64,000 bases of DNA from Luteibacter pinisoli. Lineage in GTDB: Bacteria; Pseudomonadota; Gammaproteobacteria; Xanthomonadales; Rhodanobacteraceae. The DNA lies in the NCBI RefSeq assembly GCF_006385595.1, contig NZ_CP041046.1, forward strand, positions 3,982,501 through 4,046,500. Direction: 5' to 3'. The notes under the pieces were generated by a model. That model was not told where the DNA came from and did not search any database. It worked only from the letters and a program-made list of their open reading frames with translations. Shown here in pieces: positions 28,242 to 36,435 of the stretch. The stretch's first letter is position 1. Each line of letters opens with the position of its first letter. A program made the position numbers and the translations under genes.

Positions 28242-29513
28242 TTATTCCTGGAGCAGGGTGTCGACCAGCTTCATCACCTTGCCGACGGAACCGCGTTCGC
28301 TTTCGAAGACCTGGCGCGCCGCGTGGCCCATGGCCTCGCGACGCGTTTCATCGCGCAGTAGCGCGAGCACTTCGGCACCCAGCTCCGTGCCGTCCTTCAC
28401 CCGGTGGCCGCCGTGCTCGTCGAGCAGGGCCTGGGTGATCTCTTCGAAGTTGTAGGTGTACGGGCCGACCAGCACCGGCTTGCCCAGCGCGGCGGGCTCG
28501 AGCACGTTGTGGCCGCCGATCGAGACCAGGCTACCGCCGACGAAGGCGACGTCCGCGGCGGCGAAGAAGCGCAGCAGCTCGCCCATCGAATCGATGACGA
28601 AACACTGCGTGGCGTGCCCGGGCAAGCGGTCCGCGCTGCGCGTGGCGACGTTGAAGCCAAGGCTGCGCACCGACGACTCGACCGCCTTGAAGCGTTCCGG
28701 GTGGCGCGGGGCAATGAGCAACAGGGCATCCGGCAGGCGCCGCATCACCTCGGTGTGTGCTTCGAACACACACATCTCTTCGCCTTCGTGCGTGCTCGCC
28801 GCGATCCACACCGGCCGGCCGGCTCCCCAGGCCTCACGCATGGCCAGGCCGCCCTCACGGGCCGCGTCGGGCACGGGCATATCGAATTTCAGGTTGCCGC
28901 AGACGGTGAGCTGCGACGGCTCCGCGCCCAGCAGGCGATAACGGGCTGCATCCGTGCGTGACTGCGCGGCGATATGGCTCACGCAACGCAGGGCGCGGCG
29001 CACCAGCGAGCTCATCCGCGCGTAGCCCTTCAGCGAACGCTCCGAGAGGCGGGCATTGGCGATCAGCAGCGGGATGCCATGCCGGCGGCAGGCGAAATAC
29101 AGGTTCGGCCAGATCTCGGTTTCCACGATCACGGCCAGGCGCGGCCGCGTGCTGCGCAGGAACCGGCGCACCGCGAACGGCAGGTCGTACGGCAGGTACA
29201 CGCTGTGCACCGAGGTGCCGAACAGCTGGCGTACGCGCTCGGAGCCGGTCGGGGTCACCGTGGTGACCAGCATCGGCGCCTCCGGATAGGCCTCCATCAG
29301 CGCCTTCACCAGCGGCTCGGCGGCATTCACCTCGCCCACGGAGACGGCATGCACCCACAGGCAACCGGCCAGGCGTGGCTCCCTGAACGTGCCAAAGCGC
29401 TCGCGCCAGCGCACGTGATAGTCGCCATAGCGCATGCCACGAGCCATCAGGCGCAGCATCACCAGCGGCGTGAACAGGTACATGGCCAGGTTGTAGAGCA
29501 GGCGCAGGAACAC
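28242..29513 (-). CDS. waaA: 3-deoxy-D-manno-octulosonic acid (Kdo) transferase
   Basis: WaaA adds Kdo from CMP-Kdo to lipid IVA at the inner membrane, starting the LPS core. The protein (423 residues) begins with a hydrophobic anchor (FLRLLYNLAMYLFTPLVMLRLMARG), then VWVHAVSVGEVNAA-type residues (here LWVHAVSVGEVNAAEPL), VTTVTPTGSERV, VETEIWPNL and the C-terminal sugar-nucleotide site FVGGSLVSIGGHNVLEPAALG. The GTG at 29513 was chosen because it restores the full membrane anchor seen in E. coli WaaA; ATG 29483 is the alternative. It is divergent from lpxL by about 65 bp. Confidence 0.94.
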   Translation of the reverse strand: MFLRLLYNLAMYLFTPLVMLRLMARGMRYGDYHVRWRERFGTFREPRLAGCLWVHAVSVGEVNAAEPLVKALMEAYPEAPMLVTTVTPTGSERVRQLFGTSVHSVYLPYDLPFAVRRFLRSTRPRLAVIVETEIWPNLYFACRRHGIPLLIANARLSERSLKGYARMSSLVRRALRCVSHIAAQSRTDAARYRLLGAEPSQLTVCGNLKFDMPVPDAAREGGLAMREAWGAGRPVWIAASTHEGEEMCVFEAHTEVMRRLPDALLLIAPRHPERFKAVESSVRSLGFNVATRSADRLPGHATQCFVIDSMGELLRFFAAADVAFVGGSLVSIGGHNVLEPAALGKPVLVGPYTYNFEEITQALLDEHGGHRVKDGTELGAEVLALLRDETRREAMGHAARQVFESERGSVGKVMKLVDTLLQE

Positions 29514-29577
29514 GCTTTTCCCGGAGCTGACGTGGACCGGGGAGTATAGCCGCCCCGGTCCGCTACAATGCCCGGCC

Positions 29578-30504
29578 ATGCCCGGAATGCCCCGCCCCAC
29601 CCTCACCCGCCACCTTCTCGCGCCACGCCAGTGGCCGGCGTGGATCGGCGTGGGCGTGATCTGGGGGATGGCCCACCTGCCGTTCCGCTGGCTGATGGGG
29701 CTGGGCCGCCTGGCCGGCCGGCTGGCCCTGCACCTGAACAAGGAGCGCCGGCGCATCGCGGCCACCAACATCGCGTTGTGTTTCCCCGCGCTGTCCGCCG
29801 ATGAGCAGAAAGCCCTCGTGCGCGCCAACCTGTGCGACGTCGGCATGATGCTGGCCGAGTTCGCGCTGGGCTGGATGGGCTCGGACAAGGCCATCGCCAA
29901 CGTCCCGGTGACCATCGAAGGCCTGGAGCACCTGGAGGCGGCGCGCGCGGCCGGCCGCGGCGTGCTGCTGGTCGGCGGCCATTTCTCGAACCTGGAACTG
30001 TGCGCACGGCTGGTATCGCAGCGCATCCGCATCGCCGGCATGTACCGGCGGATGGATTCGGATGTGTTCGAGTTCGCCGTGCTTCGCGCCCGCCTGCACT
30101 ACGCGGCGGCCATGTTCGAGAAGGACGACATCCGCGGCACGGTGAAGTACCTGAAGTCCGGCGGCACGCTGTGGTACGCGCCGGACCAGGACATGCGCAG
30201 CAAGGACAACGTGTTCGCCTCGTTCTTCGGCGTGCGCGCGGCCACCATCACGGCGACGCATCACCTTGCGCGCCTGTCGAAAGCCGTGGTCATCCCGTTC
30301 CATCATCGTCGCCTTCCCGACGACTCCGGCTACGCCCTGCGCCTGGGCGCGCCCATGGAGGATTTCCCCTCCGACGACGCCACGCTCGACACCGAGCGCG
30401 TCAACGCGCAGATCGAGCAGATGGTGCGCGAAGCGCCCGAGCAATACCTTTGGGTGCACAAGCGGTTCAAGACGCGACCGCCCGGCGAGCCAAAAATCTA
30501 CTGA
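29578..30504 (+). CDS. lpxL: Lipid A biosynthesis lauroyl/myristoyl acyltransferase
   Basis: This 308-residue membrane-associated acyltransferase adds a secondary acyl chain to Kdo2-lipid IVA. The catalytic HX4E motif is GGHFSNLE (H135, E140). WYAPDQDMRSKDNVFASFFG and the YLWVHKRFKTRPPGEPKIY tail are typical of LpxL. An N-terminal hydrophobic helix (about 20-40) anchors it. It is divergent from waaA, so lipid A acylation and Kdo transfer genes share an upstream region. LpxL and LpxM cannot be told apart by sequence alone, but LpxL is more likely as the only copy here. Confidence 0.92.
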   Translation: MPGMPRPTLTRHLLAPRQWPAWIGVGVIWGMAHLPFRWLMGLGRLAGRLALHLNKERRRIAATNIALCFPALSADEQKALVRANLCDVGMMLAEFALGWMGSDKAIANVPVTIEGLEHLEAARAAGRGVLLVGGHFSNLELCARLVSQRIRIAGMYRRMDSDVFEFAVLRARLHYAAAMFEKDDIRGTVKYLKSGGTLWYAPDQDMRSKDNVFASFFGVRAATITATHHLARLSKAVVIPFHHRRLPDDSGYALRLGAPMEDFPSDDATLDTERVNAQIEQMVREAPEQYLWVHKRFKTRPPGEPKIY

Positions 30505-30512
30505 TCGCGCAA

Positions 30513-30544
30513 CGTAGCTTTCGCAGGACTTTCCCGTAGCTTTC
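30513..30544 (+). promoter_or_regulatory. Three CTTTC direct repeats with 11-bp period upstream of the DUF535 gene
   Basis: CTTTC occurs at 30518-30522, 30529-30533 and 30540-30544, each exactly 11 bp apart, with the outer two embedded in identical CGTAGCTTTC decamers 22 bp apart. A related opposite-strand pair (GAAAG 30580-30584, GAAAA 30591-30595) also has 11-bp spacing. The layout suits a response regulator of the PhoP/OmpR type binding along one DNA face. Confidence 0.45.
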
Positions 30545-30644
30545 TGTCTGGCAACGGCGGATGAATCGCGGTAAGTCGCGAAAGTTCGATGAAAAATTCG
30601 CAGCGTAGAACGTCCGTCGTTCCCCTACGAAACGGACCTTCCCG

Positions 30645-31559
30645 ATGCAGTCGCTTCTTCGTTTCGCGCGCTCGTTACATGGCCGCGCCGGCTGGCACAG
30701 CACCCGCTCGCACGCGCTTGGCGCGGTGCTGACCTATTGCGGGCGCTCGCTGAAGCGCTGGCGCGCGCACGACGAATGGCTGGCCTTCCTCGAGTCCCCC
30801 GCCATGGCCGGTCTCACCGAGGTGGACCGCGTGTTGCTGGAACGTTACCAGCATCGTTACATCAGCAAGGCATGGACCACCGAGCAGCGCCTGGCCGCGG
30901 TACGCGACCACTACGAATTCGCGCTGGCCCGCTTCCCGCGCGAGCTGTTCCACATGCTGTATCGCGAGCGCCAGGTACTGGCCGGCAAGCTCACCCTGCG
31001 CGACGGCAGCAAGCTCTCGTTGCTGGTGAAGGCGCCGATCCGCCGTGGCCGCGAGGGCGAACTGAGCCTGTCGCTGACGAACGAGGAGGGCCTGCAGCTT
31101 TCCTACGCGCAGCTGTCCATCATCAACGGCGGCCGGACCATCGTGATTGGCTGCCTGCAGGGCGCGGCCAACAACGCCGGCCGCGAGGCCGTGCGCGAGC
31201 TCACGAAGCAATGCCACGGCCTGCGCCCGAAGAACCTGCTGCTGTCGATGGTGCGTGCGCTGGCGGATGCCTTCGATATCGACGAGGTGCTTGGCGTCGG
31301 CAACGGCCGCCACGTGTTCGCGGGCATCGCCGACAAGGTGAAGGCCGACTACGACGCGTTCTGGATCGAGGCCGGTGGCACCCCGGCGGAGCATGGCTTC
31401 TATCGCCTGCCGCCGCGTGAGCCGGTGCGCCTGGAAACCTCGGTGGAGAGCAAGCGCCGCAGTGAATTTCGCCGCCGCGAGGCGCTGCGCCACGAAGCGT
31501 GCGAATTAATCCTGGTGCCGTTCGGCTTCCACCGCCCGGCCCTCGCCGTGGCGGCGTGA
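30645..31559 (+). CDS. DUF535 (VirK/YbjX) family protein
   Basis: This 304-residue protein belongs to the family of VirK and YbjX, which in enterobacteria affect outer-membrane and lipid A properties and belong to the PhoP regulon. The core shows LFHMLYRERQVLAGKLTL, a beta-rich middle and IGCLQGAANNAGREAVRELTK plus the signature KNLLLSMVRALADAF and VLGVGNGRHVF. There is no signal peptide. The molecular role is unknown. Placement between lpxL and the LPS-core glycosyltransferases fits an envelope role. The last 54 bases overlap the 3' end of the convergent glycosyltransferase gene. Confidence 0.87.
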   Translation: MQSLLRFARSLHGRAGWHSTRSHALGAVLTYCGRSLKRWRAHDEWLAFLESPAMAGLTEVDRVLLERYQHRYISKAWTTEQRLAAVRDHYEFALARFPRELFHMLYRERQVLAGKLTLRDGSKLSLLVKAPIRRGREGELSLSLTNEEGLQLSYAQLSIINGGRTIVIGCLQGAANNAGREAVRELTKQCHGLRPKNLLLSMVRALADAFDIDEVLGVGNGRHVFAGIADKVKADYDAFWIEAGGTPAEHGFYRLPPREPVRLETSVESKRRSEFRRREALRHEACELILVPFGFHRPALAVAA

Positions 31560-32300
31560 TACGCGACGCTCGTAGAGCTTGGCGTATTTGAGGAACGCGT
31601 AGAAGGCATGCACGCGGGCGGCGATGAAGCCCGCCCAGCCGCCACGCCAGTGGCCGCGCAGGACATAGAAGCGGACAAAGGCGATCGTCGGGTAGGCGAC
31701 CATGCGCAGGCGCAGCGCGCGCGGTTCGCGCGTGTGCCGGTCGCGCACCTGGAGTGACGAGTAGCGATTGGCCTTGTCGACACGGCCTTCGATGTCGCGC
31801 TCGCCGTGGTGATCGATGATCGCGTCGAGCCGGCGCACCGGGCCATCCACCACCACGCTCTCGTGCACTTCGTGGCCACTCATGCGCGCGCGCTCGCGAT
31901 CGAACAGGCGCACGTAATGATTGAGCCGCGCGCGGCCCGGCTGCCAGCGCCAGAACACCCATTCACGCCGGAGCATTTCATAGCCTGCCGCGGAGGGGGC
32001 GTCCAGCGCGCCACGCACGAGCGCCGCGGCGTCGGGCGGCAGGGTTTCATCCGAATCCAGCAGGAGCACCCAGCGGTTCACCGCCAGGTTGATCGCCATC
32101 TGCTTCTGCGCGCTGTAGCCGGCGAAGGCCTGCACGTAGACGCGGGCGCCCGCCTGCTCGGCGATATCGCGCGTGGCGTCGGCTGAGCCGGAATCCAGCA
32201 CCACGATGTCGTCCGCGAACGCGACCGAGGCCAGGCACGCACCGATGGTGTCGGCGTTGTTGAAGGTGGTGATGACGACCGAGAGCGGCTCACGTGCCAT
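31506..32300 (-). CDS. Glycosyltransferase family 2, LPS-core type (WaaE/KdtX-like)
   Basis: This 264-residue GT2 enzyme has the nucleotide-sugar motifs LSVVITTFNNADTIGACL, ADDIVVLDSGSAD, the DXD-like LLLDSDETL and HEVHESVVVDG. It resembles the beta-1,4-glucosyltransferases that extend the inner LPS core. A hydrophobic C-terminal region suggests membrane association. The start at ATG 32300 lies inside the end of waaL (11-base overlap), so the genes are translationally coupled. Its 3' end overlaps the facing DUF535 gene by 54 bases. Confidence 0.87.
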   Translation of the reverse strand: MAREPLSVVITTFNNADTIGACLASVAFADDIVVLDSGSADATRDIAEQAGARVYVQAFAGYSAQKQMAINLAVNRWVLLLDSDETLPPDAAALVRGALDAPSAAGYEMLRREWVFWRWQPGRARLNHYVRLFDRERARMSGHEVHESVVVDGPVRRLDAIIDHHGERDIEGRVDKANRYSSLQVRDRHTREPRALRLRMVAYPTIAFVRFYVLRGHWRGGWAGFIAARVHAFYAFLKYAKLYERRVSRRHGEGRAVEAERHQD

Positions 32301-33570
32301 GCCGCGGACTCGCGTCAGGCAGGTCGGCAAACAAGGCCGCGCACCACACTGCCAGCAGCCACGCGGCCAGCAGGCCCCACCACGCCGAGTAGAACGCCAT
32401 GTGCGTGTTCAGCGGGAACAGGATGGCCAGCAGGGCCACCGTGGGCGGGAAGGCGCGTTTGCGCGCCACCGGGCCGGCGCGCCACCACATGCGCACGGCG
32501 AACACCGTGGCGGCCAGCCAGGCCAGCAGGCCCAGCGTGCCGGTTTCCGTCGCCACCTCGAGCAGCACCTGGTGGGCGTGGCAGGCGCCTTCGCCGTCAC
32601 CGCACTTTTCCAGGGTGAGGAAGTGATCGCCCGGCGCGGCATAGGCGGGATACGCCACGCGGAAGCCGCGTACGCCCACGCCGTTGATGGGATGTGCCGC
32701 ATAGAGGCGCAACGAGGTATGCCAGATATCGAGGCGCCCGGTCAGCGCGGCATCGACGCCCTGCGAGGTACCGCTGAGCGCCGGCACCGTATGCGCGATG
32801 CGCTCGCGGAAGCGCGGCGATACCTGCCACGCCAGCAGGCCGACCAGCGCCAGCACCACGCCGCCCGCGGCGCAGGCGGCAAGGAAGCGCTTCACGCTGC
32901 CGGCTTCGCGCCAGAGGAAGGCCACGCCGACGATGCCGTAGCAGAGCCACGACGCACGCGAACCGGCGAGCAACACCGGGCCCAGCGTGACCAGGTAGGC
33001 GCCGACCAGGGCCCAGCGATTCCAGCGCTCGCGCACGGCCCACAGCAGGAACGGGGCACAGGCAGACAGGGCGGGGCCAAGCTTCAGGTTATCGCAGCCG
33101 AAGATCCCAGACAGGCGCTCGCCGTTGGAGTGCCCCGCCAGGCCGATGCCGGTGAGCGCCTGCACCCAGGCATCCAGCACCCAGATGGCCACCACCACGG
33201 CCGTGGCCATGTAGAGCGCGCGCACCTTGGCCGGGCGGCGCACGGCGAAACAGGTGTAGATCCCCAGCGGGGCGAAACGCAGGATGCCGGCAACGGTGCC
33301 CCAGGTCTTGCCCGGCGCCACGGCGTCCACGGCGGAGACGAGGGCCGCGCCGGCATACGCGGCGAACAGCCACAGGAACAGCTTCGCCCCCGGGTGGTGG
33401 CGGATGGCCTGGGGCTCGCGCACCAGCAACAGGATCGCGCCAACCAGCGAGAGGAACACGCCCAGCTCGGCGCTGCGGCCAAACGGCAGCAGGGCCGGCA
33501 CGAGCCAGACGGGTAGCAGGGGCGACGCCAGCCCGGCGCGCAGGGCGGCTTTCAGGCCGGTGCCACTCAC
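32290..33570 (-). CDS. O-antigen ligase family membrane protein
   Basis: This 426-residue protein has about 12 hydrophobic segments and the large periplasmic loop typical of WaaL/Wzy proteins. The signature HAHQVLLEVATETGTLGLLAW includes the histidine usual in O-antigen ligases, and GSRASWLCYGIVGV precedes it with the conserved arginine. WaaL joins O-polysaccharide to lipid A-core on the periplasmic face. The context of core glycosyltransferases supports ligase over polymerase. It overlaps the upstream GT4 gene by four bases (ATGA) and the downstream GT2 gene by eleven, forming a tight three-gene operon. Confidence 0.88.
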   Translation of the reverse strand: MSGTGLKAALRAGLASPLLPVWLVPALLPFGRSAELGVFLSLVGAILLLVREPQAIRHHPGAKLFLWLFAAYAGAALVSAVDAVAPGKTWGTVAGILRFAPLGIYTCFAVRRPAKVRALYMATAVVVAIWVLDAWVQALTGIGLAGHSNGERLSGIFGCDNLKLGPALSACAPFLLWAVRERWNRWALVGAYLVTLGPVLLAGSRASWLCYGIVGVAFLWREAGSVKRFLAACAAGGVVLALVGLLAWQVSPRFRERIAHTVPALSGTSQGVDAALTGRLDIWHTSLRLYAAHPINGVGVRGFRVAYPAYAAPGDHFLTLEKCGDGEGACHAHQVLLEVATETGTLGLLAWLAATVFAVRMWWRAGPVARKRAFPPTVALLAILFPLNTHMAFYSAWWGLLAAWLLAVWCAALFADLPDASPRHGT

Positions 33571-34679
33571 GCGGCGGCGACGCCTTCGACCACTTCGGCG
33601 TAAAGCGCCAGCGTGGCCGATTGCATGTCGATCAGGCGGTAGCTGCGCGGCGGCGGGATCGGCGGCGCAAAGCGCAGCAGCTCGGCCGCGCGCTCCACCA
33701 GCCGCTCACGATCGTTCAACGGCACGCGGCCGGCCGGATAGAGTTCGGAAAGCAGTTCGCCGACACCGCCGTGGGCGTAGCCCATCACCGGGCGGCACAT
33801 GGCCAGGGCCTCGACCACGGTACGGCCGAACGACTCCGGGCGCTTGGACAGCTGCAGCACCAGGCTCGAGATGGCATACACGTCGCGCACATCGGCGCGC
33901 GCCGGCGAGATGGCCACCTTGGTTTCCAGCCCGCGTTCCTTGATCAGCGCACGCAGCTCGGCCACGTAAGCCTCCCTGCCCGGCTCATCGGCGCCGAGCA
34001 GGATCAGCCGCGCATCGATGGCGCGGCTTTGCAGGTCGGCGATCAGCTCGATGCCGTCGGCGTGGCCCTTCAATCGCGTGCCACGGCCGGGCAGCGTCAG
34101 CAGGGGCGCGCCTTCCAGTTGAGGGAATTCTTCAAAGAACGCGCGCTGCCAGGAATCGTCCGGGCGATAGCCGTAGGGGAACGCCTCGGTATCGATACCG
34201 CGCGGCACCACGGCGATCCGCGCCGTGGAAATGTCGTTCGGGTAATGCCGCAGCACGTAGTCGCGCAGCGTCTGCGAAACGACGATGACCCGCTCGCCAC
34301 GCAGCAGGATGCTGCTGTAGTGCCCGGGACTGTTCAGCCCGTGCACCGTGGTGACGAAGTGCGGCCGGGGCTTCACCCCGCGCATGGCCCACCAGCCGAT
34401 CCACGCCGGCAGGCGCGAGCGCGCATGCACGATGTCGGGCTTGAGCTCGCGCAGGACGCGACGCAGCTTGCCTACCGTGAACAGGGTACCGAGGGATTTA
34501 CGGCCGATCGGCAGGGTGACGTGCTCACTGCCTTCCGCTTCCAGCTGCGCCACGAGGCGCCCGCCGGCCGAGACCACGATGGAACGGTGCCCGGCATCGA
34601 CCAGCGCCTTGGCAATTTCCAGCGTCGAGCGCTCGGCACCGCCCGAATGAAGGGCGGGTACGAGTTGTACAACGGTCAT
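33567..34679 (-). CDS. Glycosyltransferase family 4 (GT-B), LPS-core type
   Basis: This 370-residue GT-B enzyme has the acceptor-domain start VVQLVPALHSGGAERSTLEIA, a middle VVPRGIDTEAF and the C-terminal donor site SKRPESFGRTVVEALAMCRPV with the EX7E motif. HARSRLPAWIGWWAMRG resembles core-glycosyltransferases of Xanthomonadales. The donor sugar is unknown. The ATG at 34679 is preferred since the GT4 beta-strand begins there; an ATG at 34706 would add nine residues, and neither has a strong ribosome binding site. It heads the GT4-waaL-GT2 operon. Confidence 0.88.
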   Translation of the reverse strand: MTVVQLVPALHSGGAERSTLEIAKALVDAGHRSIVVSAGGRLVAQLEAEGSEHVTLPIGRKSLGTLFTVGKLRRVLRELKPDIVHARSRLPAWIGWWAMRGVKPRPHFVTTVHGLNSPGHYSSILLRGERVIVVSQTLRDYVLRHYPNDISTARIAVVPRGIDTEAFPYGYRPDDSWQRAFFEEFPQLEGAPLLTLPGRGTRLKGHADGIELIADLQSRAIDARLILLGADEPGREAYVAELRALIKERGLETKVAISPARADVRDVYAISSLVLQLSKRPESFGRTVVEALAMCRPVMGYAHGGVGELLSELYPAGRVPLNDRERLVERAAELLRFAPPIPPPRSYRLIDMQSATLALYAEVVEGVAAA

Positions 34680-34766
34680 CGTCCGGGGTGGGAAGACGGT
34701 GGCCATGGCGCGGTCCGGTGGTAAGGGATGTGCGGGCGATGCGAACTCGATGCCCGCCCGGGCCGG

Positions 34767-34973
34767 TCAGTCTTTTAGTACGTAGGTGGCACCGCAGTAC
34801 GAGCACTTCGACCGGCCGCCTTCGTCTTCGATCGCCAGGTAGACGCGCGGGTGCGAGTTCCACAGGTACATGCCCGGCATCGGACAGGACAGCGGAAGGT
34901 CGTTGCGGGTCACGTGGTAAAGGTTTTCGGCATTCGCCGGGATAAGCGCCGCGGCCGCAGGATTGGCGTGCAT
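34767..34973 (-). CDS. Small zinc-finger domain protein (zf-CHCC type)
   Basis: This 68-residue protein ends with a CHCC zinc-binding domain like that of mitochondrial complex I subunit NDUFS6: PLSCPMPGMYLWNSHPRVYL supplies the first Cys and His and CSYCGATY the last two Cys. Its exact role in bacteria is unknown. The GGAG ribosome binding site is well placed before ATG 34973. It is upstream of the GT4 gene on the same strand with an 87-base gap, and downstream of the YceI terminator. Confidence 0.88.
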   Translation of the reverse strand: MHANPAAAALIPANAENLYHVTRNDLPLSCPMPGMYLWNSHPRVYLAIEDEGGRSKCSYCGATYVLKD

Positions 34974-35022
34974 GGGTACAACTCCGGGTAATGCAGATAT
35001 ACGGGGATGAGGCGATGGTAGC

Positions 35023-35055
35023 AAAAAGGGCGCCCGGCTGTGCCGGGCGCCCTTT
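35023..35055 (-). terminator. Intrinsic terminator after the YceI gene
   Basis: A perfect 13-bp stem AAAGGGCGCCCGG / CCGGGCGCCCTTT with a five-base loop ends, on the minus strand, in a run of five Us. Confidence 0.88.
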
Positions 35056-35076
35056 GGGGTGTTACGGGACGTGCTT

Positions 35077-35661
35077 TTATTTCGCCGAAGCGTCGTGGCC
35101 TTCGGTGGTGATGCGGATCTTGATCTCGTCCGAGACGTTGGGCACGTAGGCGCCGACGCCGAAGTCCGAGCGCTTGATCGTCGCCGTGGCGTCGAAGCCG
35201 ACGGTCTGCGAATGCATCATCGGGTGCGGGCCGATCTTGTTCAGGGTGACGTCGAGGGTGACCGGCTTGGTCACGCCGTGGACGGTCAGGTCACCGGTGA
35301 CCTTGAGCTTGCCCTTACCCGCCGTGGCGACCTTGGTGCTCTTGAAGGTGACGGTCGGGTACTTGGCGGCATCCAGGAAGTCAGCCGACTTCAGGTGCTC
35401 GTCGAGCTTCGGCACGAAGGTGTCCAGGCCGGACAGCGGCAGGGTGGCTTCGACGGTGGCCTTGGTCGGGTCTTTTTCGTCGTAGACGAGCTTGCCGTCG
35501 ACGCTGCCCAGGTTGGCGGTCGGGTTGGAGAAGCCGAAGTGGTTCCAGCTGAACAGGACCATGGTGTGGCCCGGATCCAGGTTGTAGGTGACCGGGGCGG
35601 CGGTGGCGGTGCCAGCGGCGGCGATCAGGCCCGCGAGGGCGACGTAACGGAGAGCGCGCAT
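35077..35661 (-). CDS. YceI family periplasmic lipid-binding protein
   Basis: This 194-residue lipocalin-like protein has a signal peptide (MRALRYVALAGLIAAAGTATA) and the YceI beta-barrel pattern YNLDPGHTMVLFSWNHFGFSN, SADFLDAAKYPTVTFKST, GDLTVHGVTKPVTLDV and KRSDFGVGAYVPNVSDEI. Structural members bind polyisoprenoids such as ubiquinone chains. GGAG lies upstream of the ATG. It is flanked by the RutE-like gene (45 bp upstream) and its own terminator. Confidence 0.95.
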   Translation of the reverse strand: MRALRYVALAGLIAAAGTATAAPVTYNLDPGHTMVLFSWNHFGFSNPTANLGSVDGKLVYDEKDPTKATVEATLPLSGLDTFVPKLDEHLKSADFLDAAKYPTVTFKSTKVATAGKGKLKVTGDLTVHGVTKPVTLDVTLNKIGPHPMMHSQTVGFDATATIKRSDFGVGAYVPNVSDEIKIRITTEGHDASAK

Positions 35662-35706
35662 GTGAAGCTCCTGCGGTGGGTTGGGGTACAGCTGAAAAAA
35701 AGCGGG

Positions 35707-36300
35707 TTAGAGGATCTGTGCCGCTTCGTCGAAGGCGAGGCGCGGCAGGCGGCCGAACAGGTTCTTGTCCGGATCGCCGTAGCCGATGTTGACCAGGAAG
35801 TTCGACTTGACCTGGCTACCGGCGAAGAACTCGGCGTCCAGCCCGGCCTGGTCGTAGCCGGACATCGGGCCGCAATCCAGGCCCAGCGCGCGGGCGGCCA
35901 TGATCAGGTAGGCGCCCTGCAGCGAGCTGTTGCGCATGGCCGTGGCCTGGATGAGCGGCTCGTTGCCGAGGAACCAGCTGCGTGCATCGGCATGCGGGAA
36001 CAGCCTGGGCAGGTGGTCGTAGAAGGCGAAATCCGTGGCGACGATGGCGGTCACCGGGGCGGCCATGGTCTTTTCGGCATTGTTCTCGGAAAGGAACGGC
36101 TTGAGACGCGCCTTGGCGTCCTTCGACTTGATGAAGACGAGGCGCATCGGCGAGGAGTTCGCGGACGTCGGGCCCATCTTCACCAGGTCGTAGAGCTCGC
36201 CGAGCTGCTCATCGGTTACTTCCTTGTCCTGCCAGGCGTTGAACGTGCGGGCGTGGCGGAACAGCTGGTCAAGCGAAGCGTCGGACAGCGGAGCACTCAT
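35707..36300 (-). CDS. Malonic semialdehyde reductase RutE-like nitroreductase
   Basis: This 197-residue FMN-dependent oxidoreductase begins with SDASLDQLFRHARTFNAW and continues with the flavin-binding GPTSANSSPMRLVFIKS, both typical of the RutE/HadB group. RutE reduces malonic semialdehyde to 3-hydroxypropionate in pyrimidine degradation, but no other rut genes lie here, so a general detoxifying reductase role is equally possible. The start at ATG 36300 matches the family. It may be cotranscribed with yceI. Confidence 0.87.
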   Translation of the reverse strand: MSAPLSDASLDQLFRHARTFNAWQDKEVTDEQLGELYDLVKMGPTSANSSPMRLVFIKSKDAKARLKPFLSENNAEKTMAAPVTAIVATDFAFYDHLPRLFPHADARSWFLGNEPLIQATAMRNSSLQGAYLIMAARALGLDCGPMSGYDQAGLDAEFFAGSQVKSNFLVNIGYGDPDKNLFGRLPRLAFDEAAQIL

Positions 36301-36435
36301 GGGATTCCTTGTACAGTGAACGGACGCCGGCCACCCGGCATGGCGACAGTGTAAGCGGGGTAGCCCGCCGCGTGGACCGGTCTGGCAGGAACGAACTGTG
36401 TCGAAATCGACAACAATCCAACGCATGGGGTCGCC

